Of a DNA stretch of 64,000 nucleotides, positions 1 through 8,147 are shown piece after piece (positions within the stretch are counted from its first letter, which is position 1; every line of letters starts with the position of its first letter). The DNA comes from an uncultured Oscillospiraceae bacterium (GTDB lineage: Bacteria > Bacillota > Clostridia > Oscillospirales > Oscillospiraceae): the NCBI GenBank assembly GCA_934572325.1, contig CAKTKT010000001.1:1-64000 (forward strand), read 5' to 3'. The translations under genes and the position numbers were made by a program. The notes beneath the pieces were generated by a model. It was not told the DNA's origin and made no database searches. It saw only the letters and a list, made by a program, of their open reading frames with translations.

Positions 1-63
1 ACAGACAGCAAGCCCTTTCGGCTGCTTGAACAATTTTTACTTCGAAATATTGTCTAACTTTTT

Positions 64-94
64 GGGGTCACTTCAGCGGGACGACCCCTTTTTT
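64..94 (+). terminator. rho-independent terminator of an upstream gene
   Basis: A GGGGTC/GACCCC stem (64-69 with 83-88) is followed by six T. It probably ends a plus-strand transcript entering from outside the window. Bases 1-63 hold no gene that I can recognise. Confidence 0.5.
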
Positions 95-105
95 GCTGCT
101 ATATT

Positions 106-1029
106 TTACACCAGCGCCCTGACCTTTGCGGCGATATGCTCGGCGGTGAGACCGTACTCCTTGTAGAGCTCCGCCGGAGAGCCGGACTGACCGAAGCGGT
201 CATTGACGCCGACGCGGTCAAACCTCGCGCCGGACTTGCCCGCGATGACCTCCGCCACGGCGGAGCCGAGACCGCCGGTGATGAAGTGATCCTCCGCAGT
301 GACGATGGCGCGCGCCTTGGCGTTGTAGGAGAGGATGCACTGCTCGTCAATGGGCTTTATCGTGTGAAAATCCACGACGGCGGCGCTTATGCCCTCGGCG
401 GCGAGAATGTCCGCCGCGGCGAGCGCGCGCGTGACCATGAGACCGGTGGCGAATATCGCCGCGTCCGCGCCCTCGCGCAGGACGAGCGCCTTGCCGGGGA
501 TAAACGGGGTGCTCTCATCCGTGACGTCGTCCGTGCCCGGACGGGTCAGGCGGATGAACACCGGACCTTCCAGCTCCGCCGCGGCGCGCACCGCCTTGTG
601 CGTCTCGGCGGCGTCGCACGGGGAGAACACCGTCATGCCGGGCAGCTCGCGCATGAGCGCAACGTCCTCAAGCGCCTGATGAGAGCCGCCGTCCTCGCCG
701 ACGGCAAGCCCCGCGTGTGTGAACGCAAGCTTCACGTTCGCGCAGGGGTAGGCGACGGAGTTTCTTATCTGCTCAAACGCCCTGCCCGCGCCGAAGATGG
801 CAAAGGTGCTGGCGAACGGCACATAGCCGGAGAAGGCGAACCCTGCGGCGGCGCAGATCATGTCAGCCTCGGCGATGCCGAAATCGAAGAACCTGTCGGG
901 AAAAGCCTTCTTGAAGGTGCCCGTCTTTGTCGCGCCCGCGAGGTCGGCATCCATGACGACAATCTTTTCGTTCTCCCTGCCCAGCGCCGCCAGAGCCTCG
1001 CCGTATGCTTCTCTTGTCGATTTGCCCAT
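106..1029 (-). CDS. transketolase, C-terminal subunit
   Basis: This is the C-terminal half of a split transketolase (307 aa), carrying the pyrimidine-binding and C-terminal domains. The N-terminal half is encoded just upstream. The two polypeptides together would transfer two-carbon ketol units in the non-oxidative pentose phosphate pathway, using thiamine diphosphate. The protein opens with GKSTREAYGEAL, has FDFGIAEADM around residue 50 (the Glu that activates the cofactor) and the EDGGSHQ motif near residue 113, all typical of the family. Its ATG overlaps the stop of the N-terminal subunit by one base (TGATG), so translation is coupled. The length is normal for this subunit. Confusion with 1-deoxyxylulose-5-phosphate synthase is unlikely because of the split organisation and size. 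Confidence 0.95.
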   Translation of the reverse strand: MGKSTREAYGEALAALGRENEKIVVMDADLAGATKTGTFKKAFPDRFFDFGIAEADMICAAAGFAFSGYVPFASTFAIFGAGRAFEQIRNSVAYPCANVKLAFTHAGLAVGEDGGSHQALEDVALMRELPGMTVFSPCDAAETHKAVRAAAELEGPVFIRLTRPGTDDVTDESTPFIPGKALVLREGADAAIFATGLMVTRALAAADILAAEGISAAVVDFHTIKPIDEQCILSYNAKARAIVTAEDHFITGGLGSAVAEVIAGKSGARFDRVGVNDRFGQSGSPAELYKEYGLTAEHIAAKVRALV

Positions 1030-1835
1030 CAGTGCACCTCCAGTTCCTTTATCGCGGCTTCATAGTCCGCAGTCTTGATGGTCGCGCCGTGCCAGGCGGC
1101 GTTGTTCTCCATGAACGAAACGCCCTTGCCCTTCACCGTCTCGCAGCAGACGAATTTCGGCTTGCCGGTCACGGAGGGCGCTTCAAGCGCGGCGGTGACG
1201 GCGGCTATATCGTGCCCGTTGACGCTGACGACGTCGAACCCGAACGCCCTGAACTTCGTGCATACGTCGCCCAGACTCATAACGTCGTCGTTCCTGCCGT
1301 CTATCTGAAGCCCGTTGTGGTCGAGAATGACCGTGAAATTGTCGAGCTTATAGTGTGCGCTTGCCATGGAAGCCTCCCATACCAGCCCCTCCTGCGCCTC
1401 GCCGTCGCCGATGAGCGTGAACACGCGGTAGTCCCTGCCGCCGTGCTTTGCCGCGAGCGCCATGCCCATCGCAATGGCGACGCCCTGACCGAGCGAGCCG
1501 GTGTTCGCGTCCACGCCGGGGGTCTTGCGCATATCGGGATGCCCCTGCAAATGACTGCCGAGCTTTCTGAGCATCGCCAGCTCCGCCTTGTCGAAGTACC
1601 CCCTGTCCGCAAGCACCGCGTACAGCGCCGGACAGCAGTGCCCCTTGCTCATCACGAACCTGTCGCGCTCCTCCCAGTGCGGCTCATCGGGGCGAATGTT
1701 CATCACATTGTAATAGAGAGCCACGAGGATGTCCATGCACGAAAGAGATCCGCCCGGGTGTCCGGACTGAGCCTCGTACAGCTCCTTTATAGTGTCCAGC
1801 CGGAGCTGTCTTGCTTTTTCCTGAAGCGTCATCAT
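1029..1835 (-). CDS. transketolase, N-terminal subunit
   Basis: This is the diphosphate-binding half of a split transketolase (268 aa). The thiamine diphosphate/Mg motif GDGEAQEG...N is visible at about residues 144-175, and SGHPGGSLS near residue 24 is the usual substrate-side motif. It forms a heteromeric enzyme with the product of the following gene, whose start overlaps its stop. Two ATGs are adjacent (1835 and 1832), 4 to 7 bases after an AGGAGG ribosome binding site. A sigma-A type promoter lies just upstream at 1862-1890. Split transketolases are common in Clostridia, so this form is expected here. Confidence 0.95.
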   Translation of the reverse strand: MMTLQEKARQLRLDTIKELYEAQSGHPGGSLSCMDILVALYYNVMNIRPDEPHWEERDRFVMSKGHCCPALYAVLADRGYFDKAELAMLRKLGSHLQGHPDMRKTPGVDANTGSLGQGVAIAMGMALAAKHGGRDYRVFTLIGDGEAQEGLVWEASMASAHYKLDNFTVILDHNGLQIDGRNDDVMSLGDVCTKFRAFGFDVVSVNGHDIAAVTAALEAPSVTGKPKFVCCETVKGKGVSFMENNAAWHGATIKTADYEAAIKELEVH

Positions 1836-1861
1836 ATCGACCTCCTGTTTCTTTTCAGCTT

Positions 1862-1890
1862 ATTATACACTTGCGTCAATGTCTGCGCAA
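1862..1890 (-). promoter_or_regulatory. sigma-A type promoter of the transketolase operon
   Basis: Read on the minus strand, TTGCGC (1890-1885) and TATAAT (1867-1862) are 17 bases apart. The site is about 27 bases upstream of the start codon of the N-terminal subunit. Confidence 0.6.
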
Positions 1891-1940
1891 GGCAATATAT
1901 TATTTTTGTGCAGTTTATTCAGCGCCGGTTGAAATACCAC

Positions 1941-1969
1941 TTGCCAAAGCGACGGTTTTAGGGCATAAT
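1941..1969 (+). promoter_or_regulatory. promoter of the HAD phosphatase-nagA pair
   Basis: TTGCCA at 1941-1946 and CATAAT at 1964-1969 are separated by 17 bases. This places the transcript start near 1976, before the proposed TTG start at 2002. Confidence 0.5.
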
Positions 1970-2001
1970 CAAGGGTGAAACGACAGGGAGGGAAAACAAA
2001 G

Positions 2002-2838
2002 TTGAACTGCCGGCTGATAGCTTTCGATCTGGACGGAACGTTTCTCGACACGGCAAAGAACGTGCCGGAGAAAAACCTTGCCGCGCTCGCCGCCGCGGCG
2101 GAGCGCGGGATATACACAGTGCCCGCGACGGGGCGGATATACGACGGCATACCCAAGGCGCTGCGCGAGCTGCCGTTCATGCGCTACTACATATGCATAA
2201 ACGGCGCGTATGTCTGCGACGCGGCGGAGAACGCCGTCATCCATCGGGCGGAGGTGCCGCTGGAGACGGCGCTGAAATTCTATGAATACATGGACGGCAA
2301 GCCCGCGCTCTATGACTGCTATCAAAACGGGCGCGGCTATATGACGCGGTCGATGTACGACAGGGCGGAGGAGTACATACAAGACCCCGGGATACTGCAC
2401 CTTTTGAAGACCCTGCGCGTTCCCGTGCCGGAGCTGAAGGCTTATCTGCGGGAAAAGGGCGAGGACGTGCAGAAGCTGCAGGCGTACTACGCCGACACCG
2501 CCGAGCGCGACATGGAGCTGGCGCGTCTGCCGGCGGCGTTTCCGGAACTTTTGTTTTCGACCTCCGTCAAAAACAATATAGAAGTCAACTACCGCACGGC
2601 GGGCAAGGGCAACGGGCTGGCGGCGCTCTGCCGCCATCTCGGCATGGATATGGCGGACGCCGTCGCCATCGGCGACAGCTCGAACGACACGGATATGCTC
2701 CTCGCCGCAGGGTGCGGCATCGCCATGGCAAACGCCCTGCCGCAGGTGAAGGACGCCGCGGACGCGCTGACGCTCTCCAACGACGAGTGCGGCGTTGCCG
2801 ACGCGATATACAGGCTTATATTGGATAAAAAAATCTGA
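2002..2838 (+). CDS. Cof-type HAD-superfamily hydrolase
   Basis: This is a cytosolic HAD phosphatase of the Cof/YbiV type (about 278 aa); such enzymes dephosphorylate sugar phosphates or related metabolites, and the substrate here cannot be told. HAD motif I is AFDLDGTFLD at the N-terminus, and motif IV is GDSSNDTDML near residue 225, with the usual C2B cap between them. I chose the TTG at 2002 because AGGGAGG sits 9 bases upstream. An in-frame GTG at 1975 lies at or before the predicted transcript start and lacks a ribosome binding site. It is followed 27 bases later by nagA, so the two probably form an operon. Confidence 0.88.
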   Translation: MNCRLIAFDLDGTFLDTAKNVPEKNLAALAAAAERGIYTVPATGRIYDGIPKALRELPFMRYYICINGAYVCDAAENAVIHRAEVPLETALKFYEYMDGKPALYDCYQNGRGYMTRSMYDRAEEYIQDPGILHLLKTLRVPVPELKAYLREKGEDVQKLQAYYADTAERDMELARLPAAFPELLFSTSVKNNIEVNYRTAGKGNGLAALCRHLGMDMADAVAIGDSSNDTDMLLAAGCGIAMANALPQVKDAADALTLSNDECGVADAIYRLILDKKI

Positions 2839-2865
2839 ATACATTTTTTCGGGAGGATGCGGAAA

Positions 2866-3966
2866 ATGAAGCTATGCAATGCAAGGGTATACCGGAACGG
2901 GCGCTTCGTTCACGGCGGGCTGGACTTCGGCGCGGAGATACGCGGCTTTGACGGCACGGACGGGCAGGACGTTCACGGCGCGTACATCATCCCCGGGCTT
3001 GTCGATGTGCACACGCACGGCGCGGTAGGCGCGGACGCGAGCGACGGCGACGGCGAGGGGCTGAGACGGCTCAGCGAATACTACGCGGCGAACGGCGTGA
3101 CGAGCTTTTGCCCGACGACAATGACGCTCAAGGAGCCGGAGCTTATACGCGCCGCGCAGTGTGTGCGCGATTTTACCCGCCCGGAGCGGGGCGCGCGGAT
3201 AGCGGGCATACACCTTGAAGGTCCGTTCATCTCCTACGCCAAGCGCGGCGCACAGAATCCGGACAACCTCCACGCGCCGGACTTTGATATGTTCCAACGG
3301 ATAAACGACGCCTCCGGCGGTCAGGTGCGGCTCATCACCGTCGCGCCGGAGCTGGACGGCGCGACGGACTTCATCCGCCGCGCATCCGAGGTGTGCGCCG
3401 TCTCCCTCGGGCACAGCACCGCGAATTACGAGCAGGCGATGGCGGGCTTTGACGCGGGCGCGACGCACGTTACGCACCTTTTCAACGGCATGGAGCCGCT
3501 GCACCACAGAAAGCCCGGTCTTATCGGCGCGGCGCTCATGGCGGGCGCGTCGGTCGAGCTTATCTGCGACGGCTTCCACATTCATCCGGCGGTCATAAAC
3601 GCCGTGTACCGTATGTTCGGCAAAGGGCTCGTTGTCATCAGCGACTCCCTGCGCTGCGCGGGTATGCCGGACGGGGAGTACGAGCTCGGCGGACAGCCGA
3701 TAGTCATGCGCGACGGGAAGGCGACGCTCTACGACGGGACGATCGCCGGCTCGTCCACAAACCTCATGCAGGAGCTGCGCAACGTTGTGGCGTTCGGCAT
3801 ACCGCTGGAGGACGCGGTATACGCGCTCACGGAAGCGCCCGCGCGCTCCGTCGGGCGCTTCGACACGATAGGCTCGCTCGCGGAGGGCAAGCTGGCGGAC
3901 CTTCTCATCGTCGGGGAAAACCTCGAGCTGGAGGCGGTCTTTGTCGGGGGAGAGAGGGTAAAATAA
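2866..3966 (+). CDS. nagA: N-acetylglucosamine-6-phosphate deacetylase
   Basis: NagA hydrolyses N-acetylglucosamine 6-phosphate to glucosamine 6-phosphate and acetate, in amino sugar and cell wall recycling. The amidohydrolase metal site VDVHTHG is near residue 48, LEGPFIS near 119, HLFNGMEPLHHR near 205 and the catalytic Asp in ISDSLRCAG near 262. The length (366 aa) is normal. The ATG at 2866 is preferred over the one at 2857 because GGGAGG ends directly at 2856, leaving a 9-base spacing only for the second ATG. It follows the HAD phosphatase gene closely. No nagB is seen in the window. Confidence 0.93.
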   Translation: MKLCNARVYRNGRFVHGGLDFGAEIRGFDGTDGQDVHGAYIIPGLVDVHTHGAVGADASDGDGEGLRRLSEYYAANGVTSFCPTTMTLKEPELIRAAQCVRDFTRPERGARIAGIHLEGPFISYAKRGAQNPDNLHAPDFDMFQRINDASGGQVRLITVAPELDGATDFIRRASEVCAVSLGHSTANYEQAMAGFDAGATHVTHLFNGMEPLHHRKPGLIGAALMAGASVELICDGFHIHPAVINAVYRMFGKGLVVISDSLRCAGMPDGEYELGGQPIVMRDGKATLYDGTIAGSSTNLMQELRNVVAFGIPLEDAVYALTEAPARSVGRFDTIGSLAEGKLADLLIVGENLELEAVFVGGERVK

Positions 3967-4061
3967 AAATATTATGTAAATTTGCGAAAAACTGTTCCAA
4001 AAAGGAAACAAGTGTGGTAAAATCAAATATGTATAATATTTATTCCATTTGACCTCGCACG

Positions 4062-4076
4062 CCCGACAAAGTCGGG
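4062..4076 (+). other. small hairpin in the leader of the lipoprotein gene
   Basis: CCCGAC-AAA-GTCGGG forms a perfect 6-bp stem 8 bases before the AAAGGAG ribosome binding site of the lipoprotein gene. Candidate -10 boxes (TAAAAT at 4018, TATAAT at 4032) lie upstream but lack a convincing -35 element. Confidence 0.35.
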
Positions 4077-4098
4077 ATACCGAAAGGAGAATATATAA

Positions 4099-4917
4099 AT
4101 GAAAAAAACTATCGCATTGATGCTTGCGGTCGCCATGGCGCTTTGCTTTGCCGCCTGCGGCAGCAGCGGCGCGACCGCCCCCTCCGGCGACCCCAACGCC
4201 GTCGGCACGGGCAAGCTTGAGGAGACCGCCGGAGAGACCATCGCCGACGTCAGCAAGCTCAAGCCGGAGGCGAACGTCAACCCCTCCACGCTCGACGTCG
4301 GGCAGGCGATGAACAACGCGCACACGGGTGACGCATGGTATGCCAACGGCATCCGCGGCGACAACTACATCTATTTTGAGAAAGCCGACAACAGCAGCAT
4401 CGGTCTTGCCTATTTCAAGGTTGAGGCGGGGCAGGTGGTCAAGTCCGTCGTGTGCGGCATGACCGACGACAACCACCTCGTTGACGAGGAGGCGGCAGAG
4501 AACGAGAGCGGGATAGACATAGCGTTCCTTGATGAGTTCAAGGCGTATGACTATAAGAACGACACATGGTATGTCCGCGGCGACCCCAAGACCATTGAGC
4601 AGCTCTTCGTCGGTATACAGCTCGCCGAGCAGAGCAACCCCTCCAACACCCTTATCCTCAAGGGCGACGGCACCGGCGTTGAGGTGTTCAACGGCGGGGA
4701 GTACGCCCTCACATGGACGATGACGAGCGCGTCCACGCTGAAATTCAACGACGGCGAATACGACTATAAGCTCGACATCATTGTCGATGAGAACAACAAC
4801 TTCATCAGCCTCTCCGAGCAGAACCTCCGCGTCTTTATCCCCGAGAATATGATAGGGCAGCCGACAGAGGCGCAGGGCGAGGACACCGCCCCCGCGCAGG
4901 CAGCCGCGCAGAGCTGA
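4099..4917 (+). CDS. lipoprotein of unknown function
   Basis: The product (272 aa) begins with a lipoprotein signal peptide: MKKT, a hydrophobic stretch and the lipobox FAAC, with the modified Cys near residue 20. It would be anchored on the outer face of the membrane. After a linker rich in Ala, Ser and Gly, the mature part is acidic and has no motif that I recognise; phrases such as GDGTGVEVFNGGEYALTWTM suggest a beta-rich fold. An AAAGGAG site lies 7 bases before the ATG. It stands alone between nagA and a convergent gene. No function is assigned. Confidence 0.8.
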   Translation: MKKTIALMLAVAMALCFAACGSSGATAPSGDPNAVGTGKLEETAGETIADVSKLKPEANVNPSTLDVGQAMNNAHTGDAWYANGIRGDNYIYFEKADNSSIGLAYFKVEAGQVVKSVVCGMTDDNHLVDEEAAENESGIDIAFLDEFKAYDYKNDTWYVRGDPKTIEQLFVGIQLAEQSNPSNTLILKGDGTGVEVFNGGEYALTWTMTSASTLKFNDGEYDYKLDIIVDENNNFISLSEQNLRVFIPENMIGQPTEAQGEDTAPAQAAAQS

Positions 4918-4939
4918 TAACCGTACAGCCGAAAAAACA

Positions 4940-4973
4940 CGCACCCCCGGATAATTCCGAGGGTGCGTTTTCT
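4940..4973. terminator. bidirectional terminator
   Basis: CGCACCCCCGGA and TCCGAGGGTGCG form a 12-bp stem with one mismatch and a TAAT loop. T-rich sequence follows on the plus strand and six A precede it, so it can serve both convergent genes. Confidence 0.8.
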
Positions 4974-4984
4974 ATGCGAGAGAG

Positions 4985-6004
4985 CTATTCGTCCTTTGTG
5001 CCGTCGGGCTTTGCGGCGGGGCTTTCGGCGCTCCTTGTGCGGCGCTTTCTGCGCACTGACCTGCCCACGCCCACGCCCGCGACCACCACAGCGGCGAGGA
5101 CGAGCAGCACCGGCAGCGCGCCGACGAGCCAGATGAGAAGCTCACTGAAGAAGCTCCCGATGTCGCGCAGACTGCCGCGCAGTGCGTTCATGAGCCGCTG
5201 ACCGTAGCCGGGACTTGCCGCGGGGGTCTCTGGCGTGTACGCGGCGACCTCCTCAACGCTGAGATATACCGTGCTGTAGCTGACCTGACGATCCCAGTTT
5301 TTCAGCGTGGATTGCAGCGACTCTATCTGATAGCGAAGCTCCGTGAGCTTTTCCTCTATCTTTATCACGTCCTCCACGGTCTCCGCTTTCTCCATCATCT
5401 CCAGCAGCCGCGCCTCCTGCGTCTGATACGCGGTCAGGCGCGCGGCGGTGTCGTAATACTGGCTGGTGACATTGTCGGTGTAGGTGTGGGTATACGGCAC
5501 GTTGCCGAGCGTGGAGAGACTGCCCATAACGTCGGCGAAGCTCGCGCTGGGGATGCGGATGGTGTAGCTTGCGGAGCGGGAGCTCGTGCTGCCGCGCGAG
5601 CGGCTGTAGTAGTTTGCGCCGTTGATGCTGCTCGACTCGATCCAGCCCTTGTGCTGCTCGACGAGCTTTGTCACGCCCGCGAGCGTGGCGTCAAAGTCCG
5701 TGGTCTCGACGGTCGCGTCGGCGGAGTAGATTATCTTGTCCGGATCCACCTCCGGCAGGGCGTCTCCGCCTCCGGCGGCGCTCTCGGGCGCGGGGGCATT
5801 CATGGCGAGCCCTCCGTAGTCGTAGTCCGCAGCGGCTTCATCGCTGAAGTAGACATATTCTTCTGCCGGTGCTTCCATGGGCGCCGCTGCGGTTGTCTGG
5901 TAGTCCGCGGAGCGGCTGATCGCCGCGACGGGGCTGGACGCGCCGCACGCGGCGAGCGACAGCAGCATCACGAGCGCAAGGAGAATGTTGAAGGTCTTTT
6001 TCAT
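4985..6004 (-). CDS. DUF4349-domain lipoprotein
   Basis: The protein (339 aa) has a lipoprotein signal peptide with the lipobox SLAAC near residue 19. A Ser/Ala/Glu-rich linker follows, then a DUF4349-like domain (about 90-275) with a central coiled coil around LTAYQTQEARLLEMMEKAETVEDVIKIEEKL. A transmembrane helix sits near residues 287-310 (LLIWLVGALPVLLVLAAVVV) and is followed by a basic tail. This order, lipid anchor, coiled coil, C-terminal membrane helix, is typical of DUF4349 proteins, whose role is unknown but concerns the cell envelope. The ATG has GGAGG 8 bases upstream. Confidence 0.88.
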   Translation of the reverse strand: MKKTFNILLALVMLLSLAACGASSPVAAISRSADYQTTAAAPMEAPAEEYVYFSDEAAADYDYGGLAMNAPAPESAAGGGDALPEVDPDKIIYSADATVETTDFDATLAGVTKLVEQHKGWIESSSINGANYYSRSRGSTSSRSASYTIRIPSASFADVMGSLSTLGNVPYTHTYTDNVTSQYYDTAARLTAYQTQEARLLEMMEKAETVEDVIKIEEKLTELRYQIESLQSTLKNWDRQVSYSTVYLSVEEVAAYTPETPAASPGYGQRLMNALRGSLRDIGSFFSELLIWLVGALPVLLVLAAVVVAGVGVGRSVRRKRRTRSAESPAAKPDGTKDE

Positions 6005-6103
6005 GTCCGTTCCTCCGTTAAGATTATTTATGCAAGTATTATTCTGACGCTGAAAGAGAAAAAAGGTTTCAGTGCTTGGTTGAATTAGAACAAATTTTTG
6101 TTG

Positions 6104-6132
6104 TTTACAATTTGTTCACAGGCTGTTATACT
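6104..6132 (+). promoter_or_regulatory. promoter of the YhhN-family gene
   Basis: TTTACA (6104-6109) and TATACT (6127-6132) are 17 bases apart. The predicted start near 6139 leaves a leader of about 50 bases before the ATG at 6188. Confidence 0.65.
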
Positions 6133-6187
6133 CGGAGCTGAAGTAAAGGAGTTAACGCGCTTCACGGCGCGATACGGAGGGAAGAGA

Positions 6188-6883
6188 ATGCCTGATACTG
6201 TCACGGTGATCTGCGCTCTTGCGCTGACGGCGGGGTGCGCCTTGCTCGGCAGGAGCTTTCTCATGGCGTATGAACGAAACGAGTATGACCGCGCGTTCCG
6301 GCTCAAGGGCGCGGCGGGGCTGTGCTTTGTGGCGCTGGGGCTGCTGATGGCGCGCGGAGCTGTGCAGCAGGACTATGCCAGGCGCGTATGCATCGGGCTT
6401 TTCCTCGGGCTTGCGGGGGATGAGCTGCTGGCGCTGCGCTTTCTGCGTCCGGCGCGGCATGACGAGTATTTTTCCGCCGGTGCGGCGGCGTTCGCGGCGG
6501 GGCACGTGCTGTACATATGGGCGCTGACCTCGCTGTCCGGCGCGCGGATAAGCTCCGCGCTGCCGGTGTTTGTCATAGGCTATGCCGCGGCGCTCATCTA
6601 CGGTCATTGCAGGAGGGTCAACGCGGGCAGGCTCACGCCGTGCGCGGCGGCGTACATCGCGCTGGTGGTGTTCATGGGCGCGACGGCGTGCGTGGCGGCG
6701 GTGCGCTCGTTCAGCGCGGGAACGCTGATGTTCGCCGCAGCGGGCGTGTGCTTTTCCGTGAGCGACTGCATACTCTGCGCGTACTGCTACGGCAGCAGGA
6801 GAACGACCGGCATGAACATTGCCGTCCACGCCGCGTACTACGCCGCACAGCTACTGATAGCGTGGAGCATCGCGCTGGTGTGA
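6188..6883 (+). CDS. YhhN/TMEM86-family membrane protein
   Basis: This is a polytopic membrane protein (231 aa) with about eight hydrophobic helices. The pattern LGLAGDELL...F..GA.AFAAGHVLYIWAL in the first half and CFSVSDCILC...HAAYYAAQLLIA at the C-terminus is the YhhN/lysoplasmalogenase signature, with conserved Asp and His residues in membrane helices. Characterised eukaryotic and some bacterial members cleave lysoplasmalogen, and plasmalogens do occur in clostridia, so this activity is plausible but not shown. The ATG at 6188 has a GGAGGG site 7 bases upstream; a longer upstream reading frame lacks a site and starts inside the promoter. Confidence 0.8.
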   Translation: MPDTVTVICALALTAGCALLGRSFLMAYERNEYDRAFRLKGAAGLCFVALGLLMARGAVQQDYARRVCIGLFLGLAGDELLALRFLRPARHDEYFSAGAAAFAAGHVLYIWALTSLSGARISSALPVFVIGYAAALIYGHCRRVNAGRLTPCAAAYIALVVFMGATACVAAVRSFSAGTLMFAAAGVCFSVSDCILCAYCYGSRRTTGMNIAVHAAYYAAQLLIAWSIALV

Positions 6884-6907
6884 GATCAAAATATAATTAC
6901 GGATTTG

Positions 6908-6937
6908 CTCAGGGCGCGGAGAGCTCCGCGCCCTGAG
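6908..6937 (-). terminator. strong hairpin formed by the last codons of the minus-strand gene
   Basis: CTCAGGGCGCGGA (6908-6920) pairs perfectly with TCCGCGCCCTGAG (6925-6937) over 13 bp with a four-base loop. The stop codon of the minus gene is inside the stem. There is no clear T tract on either side, so it may be a terminator without U tract, or an mRNA 3' end stabiliser. Confidence 0.45.
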
Positions 6938-8147
6938 AGCATTCCACGATATGGCACACCCCCGCCGAGCGGTCAACGGCGTAGAGGGCTTGCTCCTCGA
7001 TGTCGCCGCAGAAGAAATCGGAGTACGTTTTGCGGAAATAGTCGTTCACGTAGAAGAGGTACACATAGTCGTACCCGTCGAGAACCTCGGCTTCCCAATC
7101 CTCTGGAGTGATGATTTGCGTATAGTCATCACCGTCATAAAACGGCTTTTCACCGATGCTCCATGTAGATCCCTCATTTATCTCATATGGGCGGAGCTCA
7201 TACCTCATGACCAACTTTTCATAACCGGAGCTTTCCTGTACAATCAAGTATATTTTTGTGTCACGTTCACCGATGGCATTTTTTATATTTTGCGAGGATG
7301 AATCATATTCCCACCGTGTGATATAGGAGATATAAACGTTTTGCTTGCTGAAATATTTTTGGAGAGCAGATGCGTCTGAACAGGCAATGACAAAAGCGGA
7401 GAAAATGACAAAATGAAGAACACTGGCTTGGATGTCGCTTGCGGAGCAGAGATAGCCAAGAACAAAAGTCAGCCACAGGCAAGCGACCGGAATGCCTACA
7501 TACCGTGACATGCTGGCAAGTCTGAGAGCTTCATACTCGGAGAATTTGAACATATAGGTGACGATAAGCCCGAAAAGGTACACTAAGAGCATTACGGCGA
7601 GGATAACAAAGTACGCACAGGTAGGCTTGCTCGCGGTTTTTCTGTAGGTGGACGGGCTTTTTTGCATATACATCGTTACGGAGAAAGAGCAGGTGAGCAG
7701 CAGAAACAGCACGGCTGCATATGTCATGAAATAAGCACCGACCCGTATTCCACCGCCTGTGAGTTCGGCAAGAAACTTTGGCATTATCTGGCTATGATAA
7801 CTAAAGTCATTGCCCGAAAGCACCTTGATAAGGACACCAAAGTCATATGGATCGCTGAAAGAAACATATGCATGGTCGAGCCATATATTGAGCTTCCACA
7901 GGAGCTTAGGCACGGCTATGCACATGGCAGACAGCAGCCAGAAGCAAAGCTCGCGCCGGTCAAAGCGCGGTTTTATACCGTCAGGCGCGGCGGAGCGCCG
8001 GACGCGGATATGGGTGACGCCGTTGAGAATAACGGCGAAGAGCGCAAACAGAAGACCGACGTCCTTCGAGAGAACGAGCGTGAAGCATGTGAGAAATACC
8101 GCCAAATTCCGGTAAACGCATCTCTCTCTCTCTCTCTCTCTTGCCAA
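6909..8147 (-). CDS. C-terminal part of a split GT-C-like membrane protein
   Basis: This frame (412 codons from a TTG inside the repeat flank) continues the membrane protein that begins at 8890 but is out of frame with it by two bases. It contains about eight hydrophobic segments in its first 270 residues, then a soluble domain of about 140 residues ending at the stop hairpin. There is no ribosome binding site before the TTG, so independent translation is unlikely; expression should need a change in the (TC)10 tract or ribosomal slippage on it. Base composition of 7.1-7.9 kb is clearly more AT-rich than the flanks, which suggests lateral origin. I find no enzymatic motif in the tail domain. 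Confidence 0.6.
   Translation of the reverse strand: MARERERERCVYRNLAVFLTCFTLVLSKDVGLLFALFAVILNGVTHIRVRRSAAPDGIKPRFDRRELCFWLLSAMCIAVPKLLWKLNIWLDHAYVSFSDPYDFGVLIKVLSGNDFSYHSQIMPKFLAELTGGGIRVGAYFMTYAAVLFLLLTCSFSVTMYMQKSPSTYRKTASKPTCAYFVILAVMLLVYLFGLIVTYMFKFSEYEALRLASMSRYVGIPVACLWLTFVLGYLCSASDIQASVLHFVIFSAFVIACSDASALQKYFSKQNVYISYITRWEYDSSSQNIKNAIGERDTKIYLIVQESSGYEKLVMRYELRPYEINEGSTWSIGEKPFYDGDDYTQIITPEDWEAEVLDGYDYVYLFYVNDYFRKTYSDFFCGDIEEQALYAVDRSAGVCHIVECSQGAELSAP

Noticed and set aside
4018..4037. Promoter before the lipoprotein gene (TAAAAT or TATAAT)
   Set aside because: Plausible -10 boxes exist, but no -35 element at the right spacing; not listed as a separate feature.
2872..4944. Very long open frame on the minus strand (690 codons) across nagA and the lipoprotein gene
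   Set aside because: It is antisense to genes with clear family motifs, is rich in Arg, Leu and Val as expected from GC-rich shadow frames, crosses a promoter region, and shows no recognisable domain.
8121..8141. The repeat-associated frameshift as a simple sequencing error
   Set aside because: This cannot be excluded, but dinucleotide runs of this length are hypermutable in vivo and the position inside an envelope-protein gene fits phase variation; kept as a finding with a read-level test.
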